DNA of 64,000 nt from Nostoc sp. FACHB-110 (GCF_014697425.1 NZ_JACJRU010000039.1:1-64000), one strand, 5' to 3'; shown: positions 7,876 through 17,165, numbered from the stretch's first letter. Translations and numbers: made by a program. Notes: generated by a model from the letters alone, not told the origin.

Positions 7876-8320
7876 GATTCAAAAATTACAAGCTCAAATA
7901 GTATTAGGAATGTTGGTTTGGATGGTACAAGATGGTTAGTCAAAATATAGTAATCCTAAATGATTTATCAATTTACATCTTGCACTTAGGAGTACTGATA
8001 CCAAGTACGCAATTAACAAATTGTTGTGGGCAATCACTTTTTTATAACACCTCGTTCCCTACTACAGCGCAATCATAGTAATAGTTTTTGGCGAAAAAGT
8101 TTGAGTTACTGCCTGATGAGGAAAGGGATCTGCCAAATGCAATGCGTAATCTTGGACTATAAACTACGGCTAATCGATTGATTTATAGTAGTATTCGTGC
8201 TAACTTTTGCAAAGTCATGCTTATAGCAAAGCAATTCTTCAGATAAATCGTTTTGAAACAGCTATAGCAAGATTGCACACAACGTTATTAAGCATCTCAA
8301 CAAAAAGTAGAGCAGACAGT
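7876..8320. other. Divergent intergenic region
   Basis: This 445-base gap separates the LpxB-like gene from the aldo/keto reductase and must hold both promoters. I see no clear -35/-10 pair, hairpin or RNA gene. A reading frame extends the reductase upstream to 8207, but the added 38 residues have no family character, so the segment is treated as noncoding. Confidence 0.4.
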
Positions 8321-9325
8321 ATGACCAAATATGTCAATCTGGGCAAAACTGGACTAAAAGTATCGCGGATTACTTTAGGTACGATGACTTATGGCTCTCG
8401 ACAATTGCGCGAATGGGTATTAGAAGAAGAAGAAAGTCGTCCATTCATCAAACTGGCTTTGGATTTGGGAATCAACTTCTTTGACACCGCAGATGTCTAT
8501 TCATTGGGGAAGAGTGAAGAAATTGTCGGGCGAGCATTGAAAGACTTTGCTCAACGAGATCAGGTTGTGATTGCGACTAAAGTACATGGTAAAGTCGGTG
8601 ATGGGCCAAATGACCGAGGATTATCTCGCAAACATATTTTTGATAGCATTGATGCTTCTTTGCGGCGCTTACAGACAGATTATGTAGACTTATACCAGAT
8701 TCACCGTTGGGATTATGAAACACCAATTGAAGAGACCCTAGAAGCACTACATGATATTGTCAAAGCAGGTAAAGTACGTTATTTAGGAATTTCTAGTGTT
8801 TTTGCATGGCAACTGGCAAAAGCCCTGTATACAGCAGATATTCACGGCTGGACTCGTTTTGTCTCCATTCAAAATCACTACAACCTAATTTATCGAGAAG
8901 AAGAACGAGAGGTAATACCTTTAGCAATCGATCAAGGAATTGGGATTATTCCTTGGAGTCCTTTAGCGCGAGGATTTTTAGCCGGAAATCGCAGTAAATC
9001 AGACTATGGGCAAACACTACGTGCCAAAACTGACGAATTCGCTCATAATCTTTACTATCAAGATTCAGATTTCCAAGTAGTAGAGCGTGTAGTTGAATTA
9101 GCAGGAAAACGCGGTGTTAAACCTACACAAATTGCCCTAGCTTGGCTATTGCATCAACCAGGTGTAACATCTCCCATCATTGGCGCTAGTAAAATAGAAC
9201 ATCTGAAAGAGGCTGTTGAAGCTGTTGATTTAGAGCTTTCTGAGGAAGAGCGCAAATTCTTAGAAGAACCTTACACACCTCATCCCGTTTTGGGGCATCA
9301 GTATCCTTCTGGTAATCGTCCGTAG
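8321..9325 (+). CDS. Aldo/keto reductase
   Basis: A 334-residue NADPH-dependent oxidoreductase of the AKR superfamily, close to the voltage-gated K+ channel beta-subunit/YajO-Tas type. The (alpha/beta)8 barrel shows the catalytic Asp and Tyr in NFFDTADVYSLGKSEE and the Lys in VIATKVHGK. The His is in DLYQIHRWDYETPIEE, and the cofactor-binding end is PIIGASKIEHLKEAVEAVDL. The start MTKYVNLGKTGLKVS matches the family N-terminus; an in-frame extension to 8207 is rejected for lack of similarity. The physiological substrate cannot be read from the sequence. It appears monocistronic, and a hairpin lies about 130 bases downstream. Confidence 0.9.
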   Translation: MTKYVNLGKTGLKVSRITLGTMTYGSRQLREWVLEEEESRPFIKLALDLGINFFDTADVYSLGKSEEIVGRALKDFAQRDQVVIATKVHGKVGDGPNDRGLSRKHIFDSIDASLRRLQTDYVDLYQIHRWDYETPIEETLEALHDIVKAGKVRYLGISSVFAWQLAKALYTADIHGWTRFVSIQNHYNLIYREEEREVIPLAIDQGIGIIPWSPLARGFLAGNRSKSDYGQTLRAKTDEFAHNLYYQDSDFQVVERVVELAGKRGVKPTQIALAWLLHQPGVTSPIIGASKIEHLKEAVEAVDLELSEEERKFLEEPYTPHPVLGHQYPSGNRP

Positions 9326-9451
9326 AGGGAGCATTTGAGTGAACCAATTGCCGGTTTAAGAAATCAATTGCATGATGTGATTCTAGATACTTTAAATAGT
9401 AAAGCTATATTGGCTAAATAAAATTTGCGATTTTATTCACATAAGAGAATA

Positions 9452-9487
9452 GGTACGTATGTAAAAATTTCATACCGCGTACCTTTT
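9452..9487 (+). terminator. Possible rho-independent terminator after the aldo/keto reductase
   Basis: GGTACG-TATG pairs with CATA-(CCG)-CGTACC around an AT loop, followed by TTTTCTCTTTC. The stem is broken by a three-base bulge. It would also lie at the 3' end of the convergent toxin pseudogene. Confidence 0.4.
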
Positions 9488-9527
9488 CTCTTTCTTAGTT
9501 ATTAGTTAAATTTTTTATTCTCTACAA

Positions 9528-10081
9528 TTACCAAATTCTTTGAATTGGGTATAAATCAAATACTGTATCTACACTTAACAAAGGTATATTTTCAAATATT
9601 GACTGAGCTATTAAAATTCTGTCGAAAGGATCACGATGATGATTTTGTAGCCCATCAAGTGCATAGATGTGTTCCAACTCTATTGGTAATATTTTGAGAT
9701 TGTTCACTTGCTTTTGAGTTTCAATTAAATTAGGTAAAGATAAATGTAAATTGAGTTTGCCAAGCTGATATTTAATTTGTAATTCCCAAATACTAGCTAT
9801 ACTAACTAACCAAGAGTTGTTAGTATCCATTAATAGGGTTCTAACATTGTCAGATAGTTTTTTTGGCTCTCCCACTGACCAAATAAGTACATGAGTGTCT
9901 AAGAGGATGTTTTAAAAGTATTGTTGTTAACATCAAAATCTGAAAAACCTAACCCCCCTAGCCCCTAACACTCACGAGCAATTAGGAGTTTCAAGGCCTC
10001 TCTCATTGTCGGGGAGAGGTTTGGAGAGTGGTTTTTAGTATTTTTCATGACTTTACAAACATCCTCTAACAATAATTTCAT
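9528..10081 (-). pseudogene. VapC-type PIN-domain toxin gene split by a MITE
   Basis: The gene begins at an ATG (10081) that overlaps the antitoxin stop as ATGA and encodes MKLLL, then is cut by the element at 9903-10066. On the far side the same frame resumes with DTHVLIWSVGEPKKLS. Joined through the TTA target duplication it reads MKLLLDTHVLIW, exactly a PIN-domain start with its first catalytic Asp. The rest has the further acidic residues (SIASIWELQIK, then HRDPFDRILIAQS and LLSVDTVFD). Translation from the original ATG enters the element and hits TAG after about 38 codons, so the toxin should be inactive. A truncated 115-aa frame remains 5'-less, lacking the first Asp. Intact PIN toxins of this type are ribonucleases. 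Confidence 0.88.
9903..10066. mobile_element. MITE-like element, 164 bp, inserted in vapC
   Basis: The ends GAGGATGTTTTAAAAGT and (reverse complement) GAGGATGTTTGTAAAGT form a 17-bp inverted repeat with two mismatches. TAA duplications lie at 9900-9902 and 10067-10069. The interior has CCTAACCCCCCTAGCCCC and a partly complementary GGGGAGAGGTTTGGAGAG stretch. It shares ends but not interior with the 219- and 217-bp elements at 6314 and 26217. It has no coding capacity and splits the toxin gene. Confidence 0.82.
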
Positions 10082-10323
10082 ACTGCACCTTCACCCAACC
10101 AAAATTCATCAGGTAAAGGATCATTAAAGTCATCACTCATCCAAATTTCGCCTTCATTTAATCCCAATACCCTTTGCTGAGGATGTTCTTGGGTTTTTTC
10201 AGGTTGAGCATATTTTTGCATTAAAAATTCTACAAAATCTAAGACTTGCTGTTGCTGTTCTGGTGCTAGAGTGTGGAACTTGGCAATTAATTCTGAGGTG
10301 GTATCTACAACTTGAGCAGTCAT
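10078..10323 (-). CDS. DUF2281-type antitoxin
   Basis: An 81-residue protein with an N-terminal helical segment (LIAKFHTLAPEQQQQVLDFV) and a C-terminal FNDPLPDEFWLGEGAV tail. This tail is typical of DUF2281 proteins that pair with PIN-domain toxins. Such antitoxins bind and block the toxin through the acidic C-terminal tail. The stop codon overlaps the toxin start by four bases, and the toxin is disrupted by the MITE. The antitoxin itself is intact and could now be an orphan, possibly protecting against related toxins elsewhere. Confidence 0.82.
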   Translation of the reverse strand: MTAQVVDTTSELIAKFHTLAPEQQQQVLDFVEFLMQKYAQPEKTQEHPQQRVLGLNEGEIWMSDDFNDPLPDEFWLGEGAV

Positions 10324-10471
10324 CTCACCTTCTCCCTAGGGTACATCTGATTTTATGTTAGTTGTTTAGTCAGGCGATCGCGCTTGATTTGGTATTACTA
10401 TAAAAATATGGGGAAACACTACGCCAATCCTCACCCCTTCATTCTCTTCGCCTAGATTTTCCATTAAATAC

Positions 10472-10500
10472 TTGACAAATTTGCATATTTATATATCTAG
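10472..10500 (+). promoter_or_regulatory. Candidate promoter upstream of chlH
   Basis: TTGACA at 10472-10477 is followed after 16 bases by TATCTA (10494-10499). This would give an untranslated leader of about 270 bases before chlH. The leader is AT-rich with no riboswitch I can recognise; the call rests on the consensus -35 only. The ribosome-binding region is AAAGGAG and GAGGAAG just before the ATG at 10778. Confidence 0.28.
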
Positions 10501-10777
10501 TTATATCCCTACTCAACATTACTAATTTGCCAGAATATCTCAAAAATATTAAGTTTTTGTTACATTAATTGAGCAATTGCTCTTATTATTTATTAATGTT
10601 TGTTAACAAAGTTTGCGATTTTTATATCGATTTATGTCATCTAGCGGACAAAATGCCCATGTGGTAAGGTTTTTCTGATAAAAAACTGTTATTGCCGAAA
10701 AAATCGTTAAACTTTGTGGGCAACTTAGCCACAAAAAAATTCCAGTCGAGAACACGCATCAAAGGAGCAGAGGAAGC

Positions 10778-13700
10778 ATGTTCACCCACGTCAAGTCCAC
10801 CATTAGACACATTGCGCCTGAAAACCTGCGCGGACGTAATTTAATCAAGGTGGTCTATGTCGTGCTTGAGTCCCAGTACCAGAGTGCATTGTCGCAAGCG
10901 GTTCGCACGATTAACTCGAACAGTCCCGATCTTGCGATCGAAATCAGCGGGTACTTAATTGAGGAACTCCGAGACCCCGAAAACTACGAAGAGTTCCAAA
11001 GGGATATACAAAGTGCCAATATTTTTATTGCCTCACTGATTTTTATCGAAGACTTAGCACAAAAAGTAGTAGCAGCTGTAGAACCACACCGCGATAATTT
11101 AGACGTTGCCGTTGTCTTCCCATCAATGCCAGAGGTAATGCGCCTGAATAAAATGGGCACTTTTTCCTTAGCACAGTTGGGTCAATCGAAGAGTGCGATC
11201 GCACAATTCATGAAGAAACGCAAAGAAAAATCCGGTGCAGGATTCCAAGATGGAATGCTGAAGCTATTGCGGACACTGCCCCAAGTGCTGAAGTTCTTGC
11301 CGATGGATAAGGCACAAGACGCACGCAATTTCATGTTGAGTTTTCAGTATTGGCTGGGTGGTTCTCCAGAAAACCTGGAAAACTTCTTGCTAATGCTAGC
11401 TGATAAATATGTATTAAAAGGTGTAGAGAAGCGAAATTCCGCGTCTCTAGAATATCAAGCACCGGTAGTTTACCCAGATATGGGGATTTGGCATCCTTTA
11501 GCTACAACCATGTATGAGGATGTTCGAGAATATCTCAACTGGTACAGCGCCCGCCGGGATATTCCCCAAGATTTAAAAGATCCTTTAGCACCCTGTGTAG
11601 GGTTAGTATTACAACGCACTCACCTAGTTACAGGTGATGATGCCCATTACGTGGCAATGGTGCAGGAGTTAGAAGCATTAGGCGCAAGGGTAGTACCTGT
11701 GTTTGCTGGTGGTTTGGATTTCTCCAAGCCTGTAGATGCTTACTTCTACGAACCAACTACAAATACACCTTTAGTAGATGCTGTAATTTCCTTAACTGGT
11801 TTTGCCTTAGTTGGCGGCCCCGCTAGACAAGACCATCCCAAGGCAATTGACGCACTCAAACGCTTAAATCGCCCTTACATGGTGGCGTTACCATTGGTAT
11901 TCCAAACTACGGAAGAGTGGTTGGATAGCGATTTAGGCTTACATCCGATTCAGGTGGCATTGCAAATTGCGATTCCTGAACTTGATGGTGCGATCGAACC
12001 GATTATATTATCGGGTAGAGATGGGGCAACTGGGAAAGCGATCGCCCTCCAAGACCGCATCGAAGCAGTAGCCCAACGTGCTTTGAAATGGGCTAACCTC
12101 CGCCGCAAACCCAAACTCAACAAAAAAGTTGCCATCACCGTTTTCAGCTTCCCCCCCGATAAAGGTAACGTCGGTACAGCCGCATACCTCGATGTATTCG
12201 GTTCTATCTACGAAGTCATGAAAGCGTTGAGAAACAATGGCTACGAAGTGCAGGACTTACCAGAAAACGCTAAAGAGTTGATGGAACAAGTCATCCATGA
12301 TGCACAAGCACAGTACGCCAGCCCCGAACTCAACATTGCTTACAAGATGTCAGTGCCAGAATACGAAGAACTGACACCATATTCCCAACGCTTAGAAGAA
12401 AACTGGGGGCCACCACCAGGACACCTCAACAGCGACGGACAAAACTTATTAATTTACGGTAAGCAATTCGGTAACGTCTTCATTGGTGTACAACCCACCT
12501 TCGGCTATGAAGGCGACCCCATGCGGTTGTTGTTCTCCCGTTCCGCCAGCCCTCACCACGGTTTTGCAGCTTACTACACTTACCTCGAAAGAATTTGGGG
12601 CGCGGATGCTGTACTGCACTTTGGTACACATGGTTCCTTGGAATTTATGCCAGGGAAGCAAATGGGGATGTCTGGCGAATGTTACCCAGATAACTTAATT
12701 GGGACAATTCCCAACCTGTACTACTACGCCGCCAACAACCCCAGCGAAGCGACAATTGCCAAACGCCGCAGTTACGCCGAAACAATTTCTTACCTCACAC
12801 CACCGGCGGAAAACGCTGGTTTGTACAAAGGTTTGAAAGAACTCAGTGAGTTAATTGCTTCTTACCAAACCTTAAAAGATAGCGGGCGCGGTATCCCTAT
12901 CGTCAACACGATCATGGATAAATGCCGGATCGTCAACCTAGATAAAGATATTAACTTGCCCGAAACCGATGCCAAAGATATGACCCCGGAAGAACGGGAT
13001 AATATTGTCGGCAGCGTCTACCGCAAGCTGATGGAAATCGAATCACGGTTGTTACCTTGTGGTTTGCACGTCATTGGTAAACCCCCAAGTGCCGAAGAAG
13101 CGATCGCAACTCTAGTTAATATCGCCAGCTTAGACCGTCAAGAAGAAGAAATCCAAAGCTTACCCCGCATCATCGCCAACAGCGTGGGACGTAACATTGA
13201 CGAAATCTACCAAAACAGCGACAAAGGTGTATTAGAAGATGTCCAGTTATTGCAAGACATCACCCTAGCAACTCGCGCTGCTGTCCGCGCCTTGGTACAA
13301 GAACAAACCGATGCTGAAGGCCGGGTTTCCTTAGTTTCCAAGTTGAATTTCTTCAACATGGGCAAAAAGGAACCTTGGGTAGAAGCATTACACAAAGCGG
13401 GCTATCCCAAAGTAGACGCTTCCGCCCTAAAACCCCTGTTCGAGTATTTAGAATTCTGCTTACAACAAGTTTGTGCAGACAACGAACTCGGCGCATTACT
13501 CAAAGGCTTAGAAGGCGAATACATTCTTCCTGGCCCTGGTGGCGACCCCATCCGCAACCCCGATGTATTACCCACAGGTAAGAACATTCACGCCCTCGAC
13601 CCCCAATCAATTCCCACGGCTGCGGCTGTACAATCAGCAAAAATCGTTGTCGATAGACTTTTGGCAAGAAATAAAGCCGAAAACAACGGTAATTGGCCGG

Positions 13701-14764
13701 AAACCATCGCCTGCGTTCTCTGGGGAACAGATAACATCAAAACCTACGGTGAATCTCTAGCGCAAATCATGTGGATGGTGGGTGTGCGTCCGGTTCCCGA
13801 TGCTTTGGGACGGGTGAACAAGTTGGAGTTAATTCCCTTAGAAGAATTGGGAAGACCTAGAATTGACGTTGTAATCAACTGTTCTGGTGTATTCCGCGAC
13901 TTGTTCATCAACCAGATGAACCTCCTAGACCAAGCCGTGAAGATGGCGGCGGAAGCGGATGAACCCACAGAAATGAACTTTGTCCGCAAACACGCCCTGC
14001 AACAAGCTGAAGAATTGGGAATTAACCTTAGACAAGCAGCCACCCGCGTTTTCTCTAACGCTTCCGGTTCTTACTCCTCTAACATCAACTTGGCAGTAGA
14101 AAACAGCACCTGGGAAAGCGAAGCCGAGTTACAAGAAATGTACCTCACCCGTAAATCCTTCGCCTTCAGTGCCGACAACCCCGGCATGATGGAACAATCT
14201 CGGAAGATTTTTGAAAGCACCCTCAAAACTGCTGAAGCAACATTCCAAAACCTGGATTCCTCCGAGATTAGTTTAACGGATGTTTCCCATTACTTCGACT
14301 CTGACCCCACCAAAGTCGTCTCAAGTCTGCGTGGTGATGGCAAAACCCCAGCATCATACATTGCAGACACCACCACAGCCAACGCCCAAGTCCGCACATT
14401 ATCCGAAACCGTGCGTTTAGATGCCCGTACCAAACTATTAAATCCCAAGTGGTATGAAGGTATGCTGTCTCACGGTTACGAAGGTGTGCGCGAACTCTCC
14501 AAACGGTTGGTAAACACAATGGGTTGGAGTGCAACCGCCGGCGCAGTTGACAACTGGATATATGAGGATGCAAACGAAACCTTCATCAAAGATGAAGAAA
14601 TGCAGAAACGCCTCATGAACCTCAACCCCCATTCTTTCCGCAAGATGGTATCAACATTGTTGGAAGTGAATGGTCGCGGTTATTGGGAAACTAGCGAGGA
14701 GAATTTAGACCGCCTCCGCGAGTTGTACCAAGAAGTTGAAGACCGCATTGAAGGCATAGAATAG
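10778..14764 (+). CDS. chlH: Magnesium chelatase subunit H
   Basis: The large porphyrin-binding subunit of Mg-chelatase, 1328 residues, the normal length. With ChlI and ChlD it inserts Mg2+ into protoporphyrin IX, the committed step to chlorophyll, in the cytosol/at membranes. Recognisable segments are the N-terminal domain beginning FTHVKSTIRHIAPENLRGRN, the CobN/Mg-chelatase core with PTFGYEGDPMRLLFSRSASP and HHGFAAYYTYLERIWGADAV, the metal-site-like HFGTHGSLEFMPGKQMGMSG, and the C-terminal NTMGWSATAGAVDNWIYEDA. The gene stands alone; chlI/chlD are not in the window. A strong hairpin terminator follows directly. No truncation or frameshift is seen. Confidence 0.97.
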   Translation: MFTHVKSTIRHIAPENLRGRNLIKVVYVVLESQYQSALSQAVRTINSNSPDLAIEISGYLIEELRDPENYEEFQRDIQSANIFIASLIFIEDLAQKVVAAVEPHRDNLDVAVVFPSMPEVMRLNKMGTFSLAQLGQSKSAIAQFMKKRKEKSGAGFQDGMLKLLRTLPQVLKFLPMDKAQDARNFMLSFQYWLGGSPENLENFLLMLADKYVLKGVEKRNSASLEYQAPVVYPDMGIWHPLATTMYEDVREYLNWYSARRDIPQDLKDPLAPCVGLVLQRTHLVTGDDAHYVAMVQELEALGARVVPVFAGGLDFSKPVDAYFYEPTTNTPLVDAVISLTGFALVGGPARQDHPKAIDALKRLNRPYMVALPLVFQTTEEWLDSDLGLHPIQVALQIAIPELDGAIEPIILSGRDGATGKAIALQDRIEAVAQRALKWANLRRKPKLNKKVAITVFSFPPDKGNVGTAAYLDVFGSIYEVMKALRNNGYEVQDLPENAKELMEQVIHDAQAQYASPELNIAYKMSVPEYEELTPYSQRLEENWGPPPGHLNSDGQNLLIYGKQFGNVFIGVQPTFGYEGDPMRLLFSRSASPHHGFAAYYTYLERIWGADAVLHFGTHGSLEFMPGKQMGMSGECYPDNLIGTIPNLYYYAANNPSEATIAKRRSYAETISYLTPPAENAGLYKGLKELSELIASYQTLKDSGRGIPIVNTIMDKCRIVNLDKDINLPETDAKDMTPEERDNIVGSVYRKLMEIESRLLPCGLHVIGKPPSAEEAIATLVNIASLDRQEEEIQSLPRIIANSVGRNIDEIYQNSDKGVLEDVQLLQDITLATRAAVRALVQEQTDAEGRVSLVSKLNFFNMGKKEPWVEALHKAGYPKVDASALKPLFEYLEFCLQQVCADNELGALLKGLEGEYILPGPGGDPIRNPDVLPTGKNIHALDPQSIPTAAAVQSAKIVVDRLLARNKAENNGNWPETIACVLWGTDNIKTYGESLAQIMWMVGVRPVPDALGRVNKLELIPLEELGRPRIDVVINCSGVFRDLFINQMNLLDQAVKMAAEADEPTEMNFVRKHALQQAEELGINLRQAATRVFSNASGSYSSNINLAVENSTWESEAELQEMYLTRKSFAFSADNPGMMEQSRKIFESTLKTAEATFQNLDSSEISLTDVSHYFDSDPTKVVSSLRGDGKTPASYIADTTTANAQVRTLSETVRLDARTKLLNPKWYEGMLSHGYEGVRELSKRLVNTMGWSATAGAVDNWIYEDANETFIKDEEMQKRLMNLNPHSFRKMVSTLLEVNGRGYWETSEENLDRLRELYQEVEDRIEGIE

Positions 14765-14768
14765 GATT

Positions 14769-14795
14769 AAAAGGCAGGCATAATGCCTGCCTTTT
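14769..14795 (+). terminator. Rho-independent terminator of chlH
   Basis: A perfect 12-bp stem, AAAAGGCAGGCA / TGCCTGCCTTTT, with a TAA loop begins 4 bases after the chlH stop codon. The stem ends in its own T-run, so it can act on both strands. Confidence 0.88.
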
Positions 14796-14851
14796 AAATC
14801 GAGGCGATCGCTATAAATGATTGAAGCACCTGAGATAAAATCATAAAATAG

Positions 14852-15130
14852 ATGATTCAAACATTTAAAAGTAAAGCTTTAGAAAATCTATTTAGAGAGA
14901 ACTTTAATAAAGGAATCCCAGCAAACTTAGAAAAGAAAATTAGAATTAGATTAGAAGTTATAGACTCAGCCTTAATTGTAGAAGATATTAGATTACCAGG
15001 TTATGAATTGCACGAGTTAAAAGGAGATAGGCAAGGAACTTGGGCAGTTAAGGTATCGGGAAACTGGCGTATAACTTTTAGCTTTGAAGATGGTGATGCT
15101 TATGATGTAAATCTTGAAGATTATCACTAA
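14852..15130 (+). CDS. higB: HigB-type toxin (RelE superfamily)
   Basis: A 92-residue protein beginning MIQTFKSKALENLFRE, the usual start of HigB/'plasmid maintenance killer' proteins, with RLPGYELHELKGDRQGTWAV and the C-terminal NWRITFSFEDGDAYDVNLEDYH. This WRITF...YDVNLEDYH ending is diagnostic. Known members cleave mRNA on the ribosome. The gene precedes its antitoxin, the reverse order typical of higBA, with a 41-base gap to the antitoxin ATG. It opens the accessory island downstream of chlH. Confidence 0.92.
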   Translation: MIQTFKSKALENLFRENFNKGIPANLEKKIRIRLEVIDSALIVEDIRLPGYELHELKGDRQGTWAVKVSGNWRITFSFEDGDAYDVNLEDYH

Positions 15131-15171
15131 TCTAGAATGTTAGTAGGATATTAAATAGTCGAACATTGATT

Positions 15172-15483
15172 ATGAATAACTGGCAAGATATTACTCAAGA
15201 TAGATTAGTAAGACCAATACACCCTGGTGAAGTAATTGCAGATATCCTAGATGATTTAGATATAAATAGCACAAAATTTGCAGAAATTTTAGGAGTATCT
15301 AATCAAATAGTTAATGAAATTATTAATGGTCAGAGAGCAATTACGGTAGATATAGCAATCCGTCTTGGTAAAGCTTTAGGAAACGGGCCAAGACTTTGGC
15401 TCAATCTTCAGCAAAAGGTTGATATTTGGGATGCTTTGCAAAGCCATAAAGAAGAATATGAGCAAGTTATAACACTGGTTTAG
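15172..15483 (+). CDS. higA: HigA-type antitoxin (XRE family)
   Basis: A 103-residue DNA-binding antitoxin. RLVRPIHPGEVIADILDDL and the helix-turn-helix NSTKFAEILGVSNQIVNEII (about residues 34-53) followed by AITVDIAIRLGKALGNGPRLWL are characteristic of HigA. The ATG at 15172 is preferred over a TTG at 15166. It should neutralise HigB and repress the operon promoter. The gene pair is complete and likely functional. Confidence 0.92.
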   Translation: MNNWQDITQDRLVRPIHPGEVIADILDDLDINSTKFAEILGVSNQIVNEIINGQRAITVDIAIRLGKALGNGPRLWLNLQQKVDIWDALQSHKEEYEQVITLV

Positions 15484-15539
15484 AGAGAAAATTAAGAAAT
15501 AATTTTTAGAAGTAGAATGCTATAGCGGATAGTAATTTG

Positions 15540-16358
15540 TTATTTTGTTATTTTGGTATATATACACTCAACAATGTCCTTGAGATATACTGACTTTTCA
15601 GTTTCTGTCTTTCCAGCTTCCTCATCAGATATCTCTATATCAAACTCTTCTTCAAAAGCCATTAGTAGCTCATGTGCGTCACAATCATCATTACAAGTTC
15701 CCCATATCCATTTATAAAACCTCCCGTATTCATAACTTAACACGGGAGTAAAATTATAAGCATCATACAAGGTATGTTCAAATACTTTAGTTTCCAGAAT
15801 GGTGATAAATAGCTCAATATGGAGAACTTCTTCCTCATTTAATTTATCAGAATAAGGATAATAACTGTAATGTTCACAACATAGTCTATGAACTCTCACA
15901 AAAACATCCAATTTAATCTCATCAAAATTCATTTCCTTCGGTAAACTGCAAATAAAGTTAGTAATTTTATGTTTTCTTTCTAATTTAATTTCTTCCTGTT
16001 TAGCTTTTTCTTCTTCAGCTTTAATTCTGAGCAATTGCTGACGGGTTTGTTCTTTTTCAGCTTCGATTTTTATCATCTCTTGAAAAGCTATCATTTCTTG
16101 ATGTGCTTTTTCTTCATCTTCTTTCAGTTTATCTTTCGTATCTTTAATTCGTTGAGTAACTATATCCCTAACTAAATTCATTGAAACTTTATATCCACTT
16201 TGAATATAAATCGTACTAACTATATCCCAGACAACTTCATCTTTATTGGATTCAAGTATTTGTAGATCCTTTTCTAATTTTTGGAAATTATTATCCAAAT
16301 ATTTATTGATCGCAATTTGTAAAATATAGAACTCATAAGCTTGTTCTGAATTATCCAT
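15540..16358 (-). CDS. Hypothetical coiled-coil protein
   Basis: A 272-residue protein I do not recognise. Residues about 72-140 are a highly charged helix (runs of EEKAHQEM, EAEKEQTRQQLL, KAEEEKAKQEEIKLERK), a likely coiled coil. The C-terminal half is acidic with aromatic patches (HRLCCEHYSYYPYSDKLNEE, RFYKWIWGTCNDDCDAHELL). No signal peptide or transmembrane helix is visible. The DNA is AT-rich like the neighbouring toxin-antitoxin genes, and it is the only gene of the island that lacks an obvious partner. A role cannot be assigned. Confidence 0.7.
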   Translation of the reverse strand: MDNSEQAYEFYILQIAINKYLDNNFQKLEKDLQILESNKDEVVWDIVSTIYIQSGYKVSMNLVRDIVTQRIKDTKDKLKEDEEKAHQEMIAFQEMIKIEAEKEQTRQQLLRIKAEEEKAKQEEIKLERKHKITNFICSLPKEMNFDEIKLDVFVRVHRLCCEHYSYYPYSDKLNEEEVLHIELFITILETKVFEHTLYDAYNFTPVLSYEYGRFYKWIWGTCNDDCDAHELLMAFEEEFDIEISDEEAGKTETEKSVYLKDIVECIYTKITK

Positions 16359-16490
16359 AACAATAATTTTGCTTCAAAAAATAACAGTAGTTATATAGTA
16401 AAACCATATAGATTACTTAAAAGTGAATTTTGAAAAAAGTTAGTATATTTACGTCGGCTTTCTATGCTTTTGCTTGTAGCCTAGTTATCA

Positions 16491-16660
16491 GCAGGCGATC
16501 GCTAACCGTGTCATCATAGGATCAGCGATCGCTTTTGGTAATGTAGAGTGCGTTAGCGCAGCTTCCCGGAGGTATCGCTCATCCTGACAAACAGGCGATC
16601 GCCTATTGTGCAATCATAGAATCAGCGTTAGCGCAGCTTACCGAAGGTATCGCCTATAGT
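16491..16660. repeat. HIP1-rich dispersed repeat block A
   Basis: Copies of a modular repeat: AGGCGATCGCTAACCGTG, then CATCATAGGATCAGCGATCG, then TGGAGTGCG-like text and GCGTTAGCGCAGCTTCCCGG plus AGGTATCGCTCAT. A partial second copy runs to 16660. It fills most of the 307-base gap before hicA. The same units recur at 17166, 17941, 18846, 19743, 20040 and 20800. Confidence 0.7.
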
Positions 16661-16665
16661 CAATA

Positions 16666-16932
16666 ATGAGTCAAGCAGATAAACTACTGGCTAAGATATT
16701 ATCAGGAACATCAGACAAAAACATTGCCTTTGAGCAGTTGTGTCAACTACTAATTAAACTAGGGTTTGATGAGCGCATTCGTGGTAGCCATCATATATAT
16801 ACAAAAGATGGTATAGAAGAAATCTTGAATCTTCAGCCCAAACAAGGAAAAGCTAAAGCTTATCAGGTTAAGCAAGTGCGTGAAGTAATTCTCAAATATG
16901 AACTAGGAGAACAAGATGAATCTGCGTTATGA
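16666..16932 (+). CDS. hicA: HicA-type toxin
   Basis: An 88-residue small dsRNA-binding-fold protein. The segment FEQLCQLLIKLGFDERIRGSHHIYTKDG carries the conserved G-S-H-H motif (catalytic His) of HicA mRNA interferases, followed by LNLQPKQGKAKAYQVKQVRE. The toxin is followed by hicB, which overlaps its last 17 bases, so the two are translationally coupled. The start lies only a few bases after repeat block A. HicA is usually somewhat shorter; the N-terminal extension (about 18 residues) is a little unusual. Confidence 0.88.
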   Translation: MSQADKLLAKILSGTSDKNIAFEQLCQLLIKLGFDERIRGSHHIYTKDGIEEILNLQPKQGKAKAYQVKQVREVILKYELGEQDESAL

Positions 16933-17128
16933 AATTAATCTCTATTGGAGTGAAGAAGACCAAGCATTTATAGCAGAAGTACCAGAATTACCTGGATGTG
17001 CTGCTGATGGTGAAACTTATCAAGAAGCACTAAAAAATGTAGAAGTTATTATGCAGGAATGGATTGAAACTGCTCAAGAATTAGGTCGTCACATTCCTGA
17101 ACCAAAACAGCGTTTGATGTCTGCTTAG
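16916..17128 (+). CDS. hicB: HicB-type antitoxin
   Basis: A 70-residue HicB N-terminal-like domain: LRYEINLYWSEEDQAFIAEV then PELPGCAADGETYQEALKNV and EWIETAQELGRHIPEPK. This is the short form without a fused DNA-binding domain. It would neutralise the HicA toxin encoded just upstream. The ATG lies inside the 3' end of hicA, and the complete pair is expected to be functional. Confidence 0.9.
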   Translation: MNLRYEINLYWSEEDQAFIAEVPELPGCAADGETYQEALKNVEVIMQEWIETAQELGRHIPEPKQRLMSA

Positions 17129-17165
17129 GTGATTAAAAAAATATAAATCATGTTCATATTTTTCT

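Noticed and set aside
8207..8320. Upstream extension of the aldo/keto reductase frame
   Set aside because: The 38 extra residues have no family similarity; the conserved N-terminus starts at the ATG at 8321.
9341..9421. 27-codon frame after the aldo/keto reductase (TTG start)
   Set aside because: It has no recognisable family and a weak start, so it is not called as a gene.
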